Assembly (NCBI GenBank): GCA_020631735.1
Contig: CM036215.1
Location: 9,326,346 to 9,390,345 of the forward strand
Source: Saccharum officinarum
Lineage: Eukaryota; Streptophyta; Magnoliopsida; Poales; Poaceae
Direction of reading: 5' to 3'
DNA length: 64,000 bases
In this document: positions 22,097 to 32,645 of the stretch, piece after piece
How positions within the stretch are numbered: the first letter of the stretch is position 1
Layout: each line of letters opens with the position of its first letter
The notes under the pieces: model-generated
Database searches by the model: none
What the model was told of the DNA's origin: nothing
The model's input: only the letters and a program-made list of their open reading frames with translations
Program-made: the position numbers and the translations under genes

Positions 22097-24136
22097 ATGC
22101 CAGGCGGACGTCAGAGGTCGATGAGCTCCCTGTACCGGGCCTCGCAGGACGACGGGCCATCTCGGCAAAGGAGGAGTCGCCGCCGGAGGGAGCTGACTCC
22201 ACCGGAGGACGAGGTGCCGGCCACGCCCGAGGCCGAGGCTCAGGCGGATGAGGGGCAGGAGGACCCCGAGCAGGAGGACCCCAAGCAGGAGGATGAGCCG
22301 TCGGCCGCGGCAGACGAGGGTTCGGCTGCCTCAGGGGCGTCCACACCCTACTTGCGAGGTCCCGCCAGCCTCCCGGCCCGACCGATACCACTTCACCAAC
22401 GCCCAGTGATCTGCCCCGTTGGACAAAGGTACATGTTTTAACTACTCATTCATATGATATGTTTCAAATTGAAATAGAAACTAATAATCTTTCTGTATCA
22501 CTTGTGCAGGCATTGGGAGTTTGTGGAGGGTCGTGGCCGCAAACCCAATGGCATCCTGGGTCTCTTGTGCCGTGAGCACTACCCCGGCATAGTACAGTAT
22601 GCCGGGAAGACAGAGCCGGCCTACACATTTGACCACTACACCGTCGCCCCAGACCCGGACTACCCAAACAAGGCGGCGAGGGTCAGAGCGGAGCTGTGGG
22701 TAAGTCTTCGTCACACAACATCGCATTCATCGTACTTTTCTTGAATTACTTAGAGTTTGTATTGCATCTGTATGCAGGACTTCTATAGGTGTGAGCAGGG
22801 GAAGGAGGCACAGGCGGAGGTGGTGAGTACAAGGTCCTGCAGGAAGCTCGTCACCGACATCATCTACGAGGCGAGACTTCAGGCCATCGTCAACTACAAC
22901 GCCACGGTCGAAGGACGGAGGGTCTCGAAGGTCGAGGCGAGAGGCATGACGCTGAGCCGGGCGCAGTACATTCAGGTAAGCGATTCCTTTTGAGATTAAG
23001 CTATGCTCATTTCATCTGACGCTTATATGTGAAATACTTGATGATGTGCAGATGGTCCCCCAATGGTGCCAGTCGTTTCCCGAGTGCTGGGAGATGATCG
23101 TGGACCGGTGGCTCTCTGAAGAGTGGACCGCCCAGCACGCCGAGGCCCGGGATGCGCGTCTGCAGATGCCAGGTGTACCACACCACCAGGGCAACCGCAA
23201 CCTAGCCGAGTACGCACAAGCTTGGGTACGTGAAACACTTTATGTATTGTAACGCTCAAATGTTGCCTAATTACTAATCATCTTGTTGTCTTCCTCGCAG
23301 ACGACGTCACACGGTGGCCAGCCTTGCAGCACGTTCATGGCATACGCCATGTCCCACAAGGGCAAGGCCACCGCACCGGAGACCTCCTACAACCCCGACG
23401 ACCCCCCCGAGGCATACTCCAACTCCAGCGTCCACACCCGCCTCACTGACTACACAGAGGCGGCAAGGGCGGTCCATGGGGCCGACTTTGATCCGGCCAG
23501 CGAGGACTTGGACGGAAGCCTAGTGATGAGGGTCGGAGGAGGGAAGAAGCACGGGCGGTATTGGCTTGGCGACGGCGTCATCGACTCGTCCTCCACTCCC
23601 ACTCTGTCCCAGCTTCGAGCACAGACCACGAGCGGGAGCGTCCCCATACGCCCACGCCCGTCACCTTCGCAGTCGCGGGTCGCCGAGCTCGAGGTTATTT
23701 TTGTTTTACTCGTCGTACATTGATGTTTAAATGTTTGCATTGTTCTAACATTCCCTTTGTATTATCGCAGGCCCGCCTGGAAAGAGAAAGGGAGGAGCGC
23801 AAGCTTGCCGAGGCCCAGATGCGGTCCCAGATGGAGGCCCGGTTGGAGGCCCAAGCTAAGCAGATGCAAGATCTCATCACGTTCATGGCCTCCCAGGGCA
23901 TGCAGGTGCCCGCGGCGCTCATGGCTCCTCCACCGCCGTCTTAGAACGCGGATGTTACTCCTGTGAGTATCGATTCCTCAATGTTTTGTTTCTGCATTTG
24001 CTTGTCTGACATAGACATCTAATTTTTGCAGCCTCCGTCGGCGGGTTCGAACAACCCGCAAGCGCCTGGATGGAACACGCCCGGGGGTCAAGGCGGGACT
24101 GCTTCTCCGGGGTGGCCAGGGCAAGGTTGGCCATGA
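22097..24136 (+). pseudogene. TnpA-like DNA-binding protein (Transposase_24 family)
   Basis: The accessory protein of CACTA elements, expected to bind the subterminal repeats. Seven exons join in phase with GT/AG sites: 22097-22428, 22510-22699, 22778-22975, 23052-23225, 23301-23693, 23771-23962 and 24032-24136. The start MPGGRQRS is followed by a proline/acidic low-complexity region. The Transposase_24 core has HWEFVEGRGRKPNGILGLLC, a CRKLV...YEARLQAI helix block, PQWCQSFPECWE, LQMPGVPHHQGNRNLAEY and GGKKHGRYWLGDG. Exon 6 is a coiled coil (LEREREERKLAEAQMRSQME). A TAG at 23942-23944 near the end of exon 6 removes a short Pro/Gly-rich tail encoded by exon 7, so the truncated protein would keep all domains. 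It lies 142 bp downstream of the TnpD frame, same strand. Confidence 0.85.
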
Positions 24137-24410
24137 GTGTGTTTAAAGTGTCGTCTCTAGTAGATTGTGAACTTTAGAATGAAAACTTATTATATTTTGA
24201 TGATAACTTGTAATGGTTAACTTTCGTTTAGTTCAAATAGTGTGATGAATGTGCTATATGCGTGGTGTATGTGAACGTGATATATATGTGATGAATGTAA
24301 TATGTACATGTGATATATGTGTTTATACGTGATGAATGTGATTCATATGTAATGAATGTGATTTGTATGTGTAATGAAGTGGAAAATCAAAAGAAAAAAA
24401 CAAAATTTCC
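24137..24410. other. 3' flank of TnpA with TGTGATGAATG repeats
   Basis: Degenerate GTGATGAATGTGATATATGTG-type repeats (each under 20 bases) run from 24240 to 24380. Probably the 3' untranslated region. Confidence 0.5.
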
Positions 24411-25005
24411 CACTTTGCCGAGGGTTGCTCTCGGCAAAGGCTGCCTTTGCCGAGAGCAATGGTCATTGCACTCGGCAAAGCTGGGCAACAAAACTGCAAA
24501 AATACCCATTTCCCAGCTTTGCCGAGCGCAATGACCGTTGCACTCGGCAAAGAGTTTTCTTTTTTTTTTGGAAAACTCTTTGCCGAGAGCTAGACTGGCC
24601 AGGCTCTCGGCAAACATTTTTTTTAAAAAAAAAATTTGCCGAGAGCCTGGCCAGACTGGCTCTCGGCAAAGAGGTTTCCAAAAAAAAAAACTCTTTGCCG
24701 AGGGCCAGTCTGGTCAGGCTCTCGGCAAAGTTTTTTTTTTAAAAAAAGAAAAATCTTTGCCGAGAGCCAGCCAAATGGACTCTCGGCAAAGAAAAAGGCC
24801 CGTTAACGGCGCCTTTTCTTTGCCGAGAGCCGCGTTGGCTCTCGGCAAAGCCTTTGCCGAGAGCCCGATAAACGGCTCTCGGCAAAGAAGGCTTTGCCGA
24901 TCGGGTTTTTGCCGAGACAGCTTTGCTGAGAACAGCTCTCGGCAAAACCTTTGCCGAGGGTCTAAGAGCCTTTGCCGAGAGCCTGGAGCCCTCGGCAAAG
25001 CCGCC
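24411..25005. repeat. Right subterminal repeat cluster of the CACTA element
   Basis: About twenty TTTGCCGAG / CTCGGCAAA motifs in alternating orientation, with poly-A/poly-T spacers between inverted pairs. Confidence 0.88.
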
Positions 25006-25020
25006 AGCTCCAGTATGGTG

Positions 25021-25720
25021 GCATGATGGAGTAGCAGATTAATGCACTGTTCGGTACATATGCAGAACGGGGGTGGATGGTTTGTTAGGTCTGTTCTCTC
25101 CGATTCTGTAATTTTGTCTTCATCTGTAATCTTTTTTTTCTAGAGATTTATTATAAAATGGCTATGATGGCGCATGATAGAGTACCAGATTAGTGTACAA
25201 GCTTGTGATTATACATTATTGTTACTTACAAATATTTTTCTAACTTGTACAGGCCGAGGCAATACGAGGTACGAGCTCTGAGGTAACTGAAAAACAATGT
25301 TTAAGAATTTATAGTCTATGAAGGTCTGGCTATCTCTTTTACCATTTGAATGTTTTGATACGCTGATGATGTCCATTGCAGATATCTAAAGAAAGACAAT
25401 TAGTTATGTTTTCCTGACCTGAGTAGCAAAGGTGAACATTGCATGTGTTCTTCTTATCGTCAAAAACAAAATTATCATGATTTTTGCTGCCATGTAGGAA
25501 TTTGTGTCACTGTGGGACAACCTCGAACTCTTCCTTTTTCTGTATTTTTTAGTGTATTCTTTTATACAAAATTTTAGTATTATATGCTAAGTTATTGACT
25601 AACCATTGTAAAGTTCTTGATTAAAAAAGCAGGTGGATATTTATCACATTATGCCCTCACATATGGAGAACATGACAGTGTTATAGTTGCTTCAATCACA
25701 AGACCGAGGTATGAGTAAAG
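25021..25720. other. No recognisable gene
   Basis: AT-rich spacer. An imperfect ~32-bp direct repeat (25014-25044 and 25166-25196, GGCATGATGGAGTAGCAGATT-like) is the only structure seen. Confidence 0.35.
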
Positions 25721-25721
25721 G

Positions 25722-26140
25722 CTGGATAACGAGCTAGCTCGGCTTGGCTTGTTTCATTCTAACGAGCTAGCTCGGCTCGGCTCGTTTACGAGCTCGAGTT
25801 GACTTGTTAAGCTCGTGAATCAGATATAAATAGTACATAAAATATAATATTTATATTTTATCTAAAGCTTGAGAATAGTAATAATATAAAAATAATACAT
25901 CCAACAGCCTTAAATCGAACAAAATATTCATATGTGCTAACATATCAACCATTTGTAAAGTACAAGACACGAAGTAATACAAAACTAATATTAGTTCTGA
26001 TGACTTTTTCCTGAAATCGTGGCTCGTTTGGCTCACGAGCTGGTTCGAGTTGGCTCATTATAGCTAATGAGCTAAAATCTTGGCTCAGCTCGGCTCGTTA
26101 TCTGAGCCAGTCACGAGCCGAGCGAGCTAACGAGCTTCGA
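25722..26140. mobile_element. GAGCTCGGCTCG-type palindromic MITE
   Basis: Both ends are rich in CGAGCTAGCTCGGCTCG motifs in inverted orientation (25730-25820 and 26020-26135) around an AT-rich middle. A known hAT-like MITE style in plants. The exact ends were not resolved. Confidence 0.6.
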
Positions 26141-27390
26141 GTTTTTCGTTATAAAAGAGCGAAGTAATTGAAAATAGTATGTCACCCTGATATTCTTACC
26201 TACCTTAATTTTTATCCCTTAGATCTCACAAACTACTAAAACAAGTTAGCAAAAACCACCTTTCCGGTAATGATCCACCTTAGCTCACCTTCTTTTTGTT
26301 ACAAGAGGTACTCCTCCTATCTCGTTCATTTTTAAGAAAAACAACAAGTTAGCCAAAATCACTTCAGAATGCATGCTGATACCTTTCCACCAATCAGAAA
26401 TTAACAAACTAATCCGGAAGGTGACTCTAGAATCAGATAAATTGAGTGGCATGGAATAGAAATAATTGAATAATAACATATATGACAAGAAGCTTACACT
26501 GTGATAACAGGCAGCAACGATTTTCTTCTTTTGGAAGACAAAAAAAGGAAAGATCATGTTTTCATGGAACATTGAGCATGAAGGATAGCGTCTTGAACCA
26601 AACCATGTACTCGTGTGGTCGTTAGATAGTTTCACTTTCACAAGATATCCAGCTTCACAACAAGAGGACGTGACAGATGTGGTCGTTAGAATTTTGTTGT
26701 TAATTTTGACCATGCATCATATCATGATTAGACCACTAATAGATTTATGGCTTAATAATATTTATTGGTTTGAATGTTTGTTGCAAGGTTCATGTTATCA
26801 TTCCTTCACTGCACATGAAATTTGTTCATACACATGCGTGCCGCACGTGCATGTCCCCTGGTACGTAGAAGGATTTATAGATAGCTTCGGTGCCTGTAAT
26901 TTTGGCTGCAGCTCAGCATGCATCGATGCACATTTTTCAGATATGGCCCATCTTCTTTCTGGCACCAGAACACGGCCTTAGGCCTGGCGCCCTTGTTTGG
27001 CTGCTAGGCCGGTCTTAGCCAGACAACGATTTCAGGCCCGTCCACGTCCAAGCACCGATTTGTTCAGCTGGGACCTCGACTCGACCGTCTTGTGTGTGAT
27101 TCATTCATTAGTCAACGAACCGAACGGATCACCGGCGGCAGGCATGTGTCTGCGGACAGAGGACTGCGCCGCGCGGCGGCCGGTGAGCATTTACAATACT
27201 GTATGTACTATTCCAGTCCAATACAGAACCTTCGGCAATCAAGGTGGCCTGACAATCCAGCAATTTCATATTCCTCCGTCTCCCTCGAATTTCCCGCGCC
27301 CCGCTGACTATCGTGTCCAAGCTCTCAACCCCAAGATCTTGCCTCCTCGCCTGGCCCCAAAACCCTTCTCCGTACCCGCGCAACGATCGG
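26141..27390. other. Upstream region of the first GT34 gene
   Basis: Non-coding, mostly AT-rich, GC-rich in the last 250 bp. No convincing TATA box was identified. Frames in 26285-26981 have no domain. Confidence 0.35.
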
Positions 27391-28956
27391 ATGCGTACGC
27401 CGGCGGCCAGCGGGTGGCGGCTGCACCCGCGGGGCAGCGGCGGCGGCAGCAAGCTAACGAGGCGGATAATCAGCAACGTCAAGATCACCCTCCTCTGCGC
27501 CTTCGTCACGATCCTCGTCCTCCGCGGCACCGTCGGCGTCAACCGCCGCCTCGTCTACATCGCCGGAAGATCCGACGACAACCGCGCGGCCGCGGCCAGC
27601 ACCAGACCCGTCGACGACATCGAGCGCCTCCTCCGCGAGATCCGCACCGACTCCGACACGGACGCCGACCACGACGACGACGCGGCCGCGAAGCCCAGAT
27701 CCTCGGCGGAGCACTACGATCGCGGCGCCGCGTGGACGACGTCGAACTACAGCCTGGGTCCCCGGGTGACGCGGTGGAACGCAAAGCGGCGGCGGTGGCT
27801 GCACCAGAACCCGGGGTTCCCGTCCCGCGACGCGCGGGGCGGCCCGCGGGTGTTGCTGGTCACGGCGTCGCCGCCGGGGCCGTGCGCCAGCCCCGCCGGC
27901 GACCGCTTCCTGCTCCGGGCCACCAAGAACAGGCTCGACTACTGCCGCCTCCACGGCGTCGAGATGGTGCACGTCACGGCGCGGCTGGAGGACCCCGAGC
28001 TGTCGTCGTCGTCGGGCGGCACCGGCGGCGCCGGTGGGTGGGCCAAGCTCGCGCTGCTACGGCGCCACATGCTGGCGCACCCGGAGGTGGAGTGGCTGTG
28101 GTGGCTGGACGCGGGCGCGCTCGTCACCGACATGGGGTTTGAGCTCCCGCTGGCGCGGTACGAGGGCGCGCACCTCGTGGTGCGCAGCGACTCGTACCTC
28201 CTCTTCCAGCGCCGGTCCTGGGACGCCGCCAGCACCGCCAGCTTCCTGCTGCGCAACTGCCAGTGGTCGCTGGACCTGCTCGACGCCTGGGCCGTCATGG
28301 CGCCCCGGGGCCGCGCCCGCGACGACGCCGGGAGGCTGCTCACCGCGACGCTGGCGGGGCGGCCGCCAGGCGAGGCCGACGACCAGTCCGCGCTCGTCCA
28401 CCTGCTCATCATCGAGAAGGAGCGTTGGATGGACAGGGTGTACCTCGAGAACCAGTACTACCTCCACGGCGTCTGGACGGGGCTGATCGGCAAGTTCGAG
28501 GAGGCCATGGAGAAGCACCACCCAGGGTACGGCGACGACCGCTGGCCGTTCGTCACGCACTTCGCCGGCTGCAAGCTTTGCGACGGCAGGCCTACCAGAT
28601 CCAGGTCCGCCGGCGATGGCGACGGTGGCGGCGGCGAAGGCAAGAATCGCAGTGATGAGTACCCGCTGGACCGGTGCGTCAGGGACATGGAGCGCGCCTT
28701 CAACTTCGCCGACAACCAGGTGCTCAGGCTCTACGGCTTCCGGCACGAGTCGCTGGCGAGCGACGAGGTCAGGCGGGTGGCGAACCGGTCGGCGAACCCG
28801 CTGGAGGCCAAGGAGGAGGCTCTCGCTTTCTTGAAGAAACCAAATGAGCCGGATCCATGGAGTAGTGATGTGCGCAAGTATCGAAAGCCCAAAGGAGAGG
28901 GAGATTCTGTTCTTGCAAGAATCCTGAGGAGACTGGGATGGCGATCCAAGATTTGA
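27391..28956 (+). CDS. GT34 glycosyltransferase with altered DxD motif
   Basis: A 521-residue intronless gene of glycosyltransferase family 34 (xyloglucan xylosyltransferase / galactomannan galactosyltransferase group). These Golgi enzymes add side-chain sugars to cell-wall glycans. The start is the first ATG (MRTPAASGW), just before a cytosolic tail and one signal-anchor helix (about residues 28-50, NVKITLLCAFVTILVLRG). The GT34 core begins at PRVLLVTASPPGPC and includes KNRLDYCRLHG, FLLRNCQWSLDLLDAW, ADDQSALVHLL, GDDRWPFVTHFAGCKLC and AFNFADNQVLRLYGF. The metal-binding site reads WWLDAGALVTDM at residues 240-242, where the family and the neighbour have DSD; the LNAG block before FLLRN is also changed (ASTAS). 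It carries a Gly/Asp-rich insertion after GCKLCDGR. Convergent with its paralogue at 29637-31022. The frame is fully open, so it is probably expressed; activity is doubtful. Confidence 0.93.
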   Translation: MRTPAASGWRLHPRGSGGGSKLTRRIISNVKITLLCAFVTILVLRGTVGVNRRLVYIAGRSDDNRAAAASTRPVDDIERLLREIRTDSDTDADHDDDAAAKPRSSAEHYDRGAAWTTSNYSLGPRVTRWNAKRRRWLHQNPGFPSRDARGGPRVLLVTASPPGPCASPAGDRFLLRATKNRLDYCRLHGVEMVHVTARLEDPELSSSSGGTGGAGGWAKLALLRRHMLAHPEVEWLWWLDAGALVTDMGFELPLARYEGAHLVVRSDSYLLFQRRSWDAASTASFLLRNCQWSLDLLDAWAVMAPRGRARDDAGRLLTATLAGRPPGEADDQSALVHLLIIEKERWMDRVYLENQYYLHGVWTGLIGKFEEAMEKHHPGYGDDRWPFVTHFAGCKLCDGRPTRSRSAGDGDGGGGEGKNRSDEYPLDRCVRDMERAFNFADNQVLRLYGFRHESLASDEVRRVANRSANPLEAKEEALAFLKKPNEPDPWSSDVRKYRKPKGEGDSVLARILRRLGWRSKI

Positions 28957-29636
28957 AATGTTTTTTTTTCTTCTTTTTTTTGTGTGTGTGTTTTGGTTGT
29001 TCGTGGATTCCAGTTTTGTACAATGGAAGGGGAACATATGTACAGCAAGTGAATTGCCGTTGCTTGCTGGTTCATTACAAATGAAACATTTCAAGAGGCT
29101 ATGAATCAAAACATTGCAATGTTCATAATCTTTTGCAAAAAGAGTATAGTACACTGCATCAGTGCCATAAATTTTCTGCTACTAAACTTGAAATAATTTA
29201 AGCAGTGCAGTTTTTTTTCCCAAAAAAATGGAATACCAAATATATTCAGAGTGCATCATATGGTCTGAAGTATCACTCTGTATGCAGACGAAAAGAATAG
29301 CATTCCCAGTTCTGAAGGCACAGTGGCACGCTCGCTGACATTTGATCTCTCTACGTTTTACTAGTACAAAACAGCAGAAACGATGCTAATCCGAAGAATG
29401 ATGGTGTATTAGTGTCACAATTCAGTCACATTGTTTGAATCATACTACTGTTCTGCACGGTTTCATTTTTCTCTGAATCCAAGTATCAAAGCGAAAGCAT
29501 CAGACATGTAGTAACAGCTAAGCTGCTGTATCTCAGACTGCTGAGTGCGCTAGCTTTTGCAAAACAGATAACTAATTAAGACAAATCAAAACGCAAAAGA
29601 ACTGATCAAAATTCAAAAATCGTATAACTGTGTCTT
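28957..29636. other. Convergent intergenic region between the GT34 genes
   Basis: AT-rich, containing the 3' ends of both genes. A T-rich/GTGTGTGT run lies at 28960-28992. No element recognised. Confidence 0.5.
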
Positions 29637-31022
29637 CTAGGTGCTCGAGAACTTGGCGTCCATCTTGAGCGCCGCCTCCTTTGCATGGAGCGGGTTGGTG
29701 GCCGGGTCGGTGACCCTCCTAACCTTGGCGGTGGTGAGCGAGCGGTGCTGGAATCCGTAGAGCCTCAGCACCTGGTTGTCGGCGAAGTTGAAGGCGCGCT
29801 CCATGCCCCGGATGCATCGGTCCAGCGGGTAGTCCTCGTACCTGCCGCAGGTCTTGCATCCGACGAAGTGGGTGATGAAGGGCCATCGGTCGTCGCCGAG
29901 GCCCGGGTGGTGGTCCTCCATCATCTGCTCGTACCTGTCCACCAGCCCCGTCCAGAAGCCATGGAGGTAGAACTCCGTCTCCACGTGCACCTTGTCCATC
30001 CACCTCTCCTTCTGCACCAGCAGCAGGTGGATGAGCGCCGACTGGTCGTCGGCGTCGAACGGCGGCCGCCCGGTCAGGCTGGCCGTGAGCAGCTTCCCGG
30101 CCTCGACGCGTGACGGGCCACGGGGCCCCATGGGCACCCAGGCGTCCAGCAGGTCCAGCGACCACTGGCAGTTGCGGAGCAAGAAGATGCCGGCGTTGAG
30201 CGAGATCCACGACCTCTTCTCGAAGAGGAGATCCGGGTACCCGTGGATGACGAGGTTGGCGCCGTCGTAGCGGGACAGCGGGAGCTCGAACGCCATGTCG
30301 GTGAAGATGGCGTCGCTGTCCACCCACCAGATCCACTCCACCTCCGGGTGCGCCAGCATGAGGCGCCGCACCAGGGGCAGCTTGGACCAGTACCCCGTCA
30401 GCTCCGGGTCCAGGTGCGCCATGTTGTGCACCACGTCGATGCCGTGGAGCCGGCAGTAGTCGATCTTGTTCTTGGTCGCCTTGAGCAGGTAGTGGTCGCC
30501 GACGGGGTTGTCGCAGGGGCCCGGCGGCGATCCGGTGACGAGCAGGACACGCGGCCGTCCCCCCCGCCGCGGGTCGACGGACGGGAACTCCGGGTGCCGC
30601 GACATCCACTCCCGCCGCTGCGCGTCCCAGTCCTTCACCTTGGGACCCAGGCTGTACTCCCGCACCTTCACCACCGTCGCCGACGCCGAGAAGTTGCCAA
30701 AGCTCGCTGCCGTCGCGTTGCGCGGCGACGGCGTCGACGACGAGCCGTCCTCGACCACGAACACGACGTCGTCCGCCTCGGAGTCGGAGCGGATCTCGGC
30801 CAGGATGCGCTCCACGTCCTCGACGACCTTGGCGTCCGCCGCCGCGCCGTCCAGGTCGCCGCTGCTGACCAGGAGGTTGAAGCCCGCGGTGCCGCGGAGG
30901 ACCAGCACCGTGATGAAGCCGCACAGGAGCGTGATCTTGATGTTGTTCAGCGTCCGCTGTCGCTGCTGCTTCCTGGCGCTGCTGGCACGCAGCCGCCCGC
31001 CGCCGCCGCCGGCCACCCCCAT
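29637..31022 (-). CDS. GT34 glycosyltransferase (XXT / galactosyltransferase type)
   Basis: A 461-residue intronless GT34 enzyme, expected in the Golgi membrane as a type II protein that transfers xylose or galactose to wall glycans. The chosen start (MGVAGGGGG) aligns with its paralogue; an upstream in-frame ATG at 31088 would add 22 residues. A signal-anchor helix spans about 26-48 (NIKITLLCGFITVLVLRG). Core blocks are PRVLLVTGSPPGPC, KNKIDYCRLHG, the intact metal site WWVDSDAIFTDMAFELPL (DSD at 235-237), KRSWISLNAGIFLLRNCQW, ADDQSALIHLL and WPFITHFVGCKTC. All expected catalytic blocks are present, so this gene looks functional. The substrate cannot be told from the sequence. It is tail-to-tail with the paralogue at 27391, suggesting an inverted duplication. 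Confidence 0.95.
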   Translation of the reverse strand: MGVAGGGGGRLRASSARKQQRQRTLNNIKITLLCGFITVLVLRGTAGFNLLVSSGDLDGAAADAKVVEDVERILAEIRSDSEADDVVFVVEDGSSSTPSPRNATAASFGNFSASATVVKVREYSLGPKVKDWDAQRREWMSRHPEFPSVDPRRGGRPRVLLVTGSPPGPCDNPVGDHYLLKATKNKIDYCRLHGIDVVHNMAHLDPELTGYWSKLPLVRRLMLAHPEVEWIWWVDSDAIFTDMAFELPLSRYDGANLVIHGYPDLLFEKRSWISLNAGIFLLRNCQWSLDLLDAWVPMGPRGPSRVEAGKLLTASLTGRPPFDADDQSALIHLLLVQKERWMDKVHVETEFYLHGFWTGLVDRYEQMMEDHHPGLGDDRWPFITHFVGCKTCGRYEDYPLDRCIRGMERAFNFADNQVLRLYGFQHRSLTTAKVRRVTDPATNPLHAKEAALKMDAKFSST

Positions 31023-31616
31023 GCTATGGCCTATGGCTATGCTAGTAGCTCGTTCAGAATTCAGATGCAGCGGTGGTGCACCGTGCACGTGCTTCTCTCT
31101 CTGGATCGCTGGGAGCTGTGCGTGATGGCGAGTTCGGGGATGTATAGGGACTAGCTAGGGAGAGTCTATAGAGGGTTTTGCCTTGCCGACGAGCTAGCAG
31201 CAGGCAGGAACGTTCTGTTTCAGTTGGCACGTTTGTGTGCAATGGAAGTCAGCGGTGGCGCGCGGGAACTTCGAGGGAGAGGTGAAGATGAAACTGCTCG
31301 AATTTTGGAGCGCTGCATGCTCATGCTGGGCAGCACGATTCCCGTTCTGCAATCTGCATTATGCTAATCACCGCAGAGGATCTGAATGCTCTCCGTTCCG
31401 TTCATCGCTGACTCTTCCTCCGAGGTTTTAGCAGCAGCAAACACAAATGGCATCGAAGCTCTAAACTAATCTGCACGGGAATCGTATCACGCGCAAATCA
31501 TTAATCAAGACAGCGGAGAATACGAAATTGACACCAATGTTTTACTGTTCACACAGGCTGTATGCATGTCCATTCACAGAGTGAGCAAGCAACTGGCTTG
31601 GTTACTTATGCAGACT
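31023..31616. other. Upstream region of the second GT34 gene
   Basis: GC-richer just upstream of the gene. Possible TATA-like CTATAGA on the minus strand near 31168-31175. No other gene is supported. Confidence 0.35.
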
Positions 31617-31802
31617 TTATCATAGAGTCTAAAACTATTTATTACCTCGAATATTGTGGACTTAGAGTCTAAATAAGACTTGGAGTCTTGTTTTTTCTCC
31701 CTCTTTCTTCAATAAATATGTTGCCACATCAGCAAAATATCATAAATAAGGTGTAATAAATAGTCTTGGACTCTATGACTGAGTCTTGCATTGTGAGTGC
31801 CC
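31617..31802. mobile_element. MITE, AGTCT...AGACT type
   Basis: Contains inverted AGAGTCTAAAACTATTTATTAC and TAATAAATAGTCTTGGACTCT-like arms with the CACATCAG core seen in the 10.3-kb Tourist family. Edges approximate. Confidence 0.45.
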
Positions 31803-32123
31803 TTACGGTAAATAGCTGGAACATTTTTATTTCCATGTGTGCAGACCACCGACAGAATCGCATCAAGCTGGGGGCACAATCTGGTTTTTATTTGGAAAGG
31901 CGGCAGGAGATCTATATATAGAAGCATTAAAATGGGTCTACACTCAATGAGAGGGTCTAAAAATTTATAAAATCAATTTAAAATTTTAGAAAATATACAC
32001 CTTTAAATTTTATGACGATTTAACCGCTTAGATTCAATAAAAAAAATCCATATCAGATATAACATAGAGTTACATGTCTCAACAAAGCCAAATATGAACA
32101 ATCCAATGGTAACATCCTCCTAT
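31803..32123. other. No recognisable gene
   Basis: AT-rich spacer. Confidence 0.3.
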
Positions 32124-32375
32124 AGGCCTTGTTTTGCGGGGCTCTAGCTCCCCCTCTCGTGATTGTGCCAAACACACGCAAAAAAAAAGGCTCCTCATAA
32201 GGAGTCCAAAGGCGCTAGAGTCATTTTTAATACAAAACTGTCACTAGAGTCATTTTTTGTAAAAGTTTTACAAAACAGCTTCAAGCTCCACTGAGAAGCC
32301 GCTTCACATGAGGAGCCAAAAAACAAGAGCCTTTTTAAGAGGAGCTAGAGTCCTACCAAATAGGAACAAAATAAA
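32124..32375. mobile_element. MITE with GGAGCTAGAGTC inverted ends
   Basis: Left GGGGCTCTAGCTCC and right GGAGCTAGAGTCCTACC mirror each other, with AGGCCTTGTTT and CCAAATAGG outside. Edges approximate; no target duplication confirmed. Confidence 0.5.
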
Positions 32376-32428
32376 GAATTACTCCACCAATCCCTAATTG
32401 AAATTTCTCATAAAAAAGAAAATAAACA

Positions 32429-32645
32429 TCACTATTGGAAGATACAAAAATTTAACGGACAACAGCATGTCGGCCGCTCAACAGCCGATATGACACCTAT
32501 GGGCTGCTCAATAGCTGATAGGCCTCCGTGGTGGAACGAGGACTCCTGTCGGCTCCTCAATAGCTGATAGGTCCCTGGTCAGGTACCTAGTCGGCTGCTG
32601 AGTCGCCCACAGGACCTGTCGGTCCACCAGTTGCCGATAGGTCCG
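32429..32645. repeat. Diverged direct repeats, possible CACTA end fragment
   Basis: Begins CACTATTGGAAGATAC and is followed by about four units of GTCGGC...CTCAATAGCTGATAGG. This arrangement (CACTA terminus then short repeats) suggests a truncated CACTA end; there is no matching second end in the window. Confidence 0.35.

Larger units (their letters stand above)
14954..25020 (+). mobile_element. Large CACTA (En/Spm-type) element with both transposase genes
   Basis: About 10 kb bounded by TTTGCCGAG subterminal clusters on the left (14974-16487) and right (24411-25005), enclosing a TnpD-type gene and a TnpA-type gene in the usual order and strand. The termini are degenerate: the left reads CATACGACCGGAAAC and the right CTCCAGTATGGTG, both resembling a CACTACCGGA-type end. 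No matching 3-bp duplication is visible, so the exact ends are uncertain. A Stowaway MITE is nested at 17430-17673. Each gene carries one in-frame TAG, so autonomy is doubtful. Confidence 0.75.

Noticed and set aside
27454..30924. Long antisense and shifted frames over the GT34 genes (e.g. 28057-29154 minus, 29719-30924 minus)
   Set aside because: Shadows of third-position GC in real genes; only the GT34 frames carry conserved motifs.
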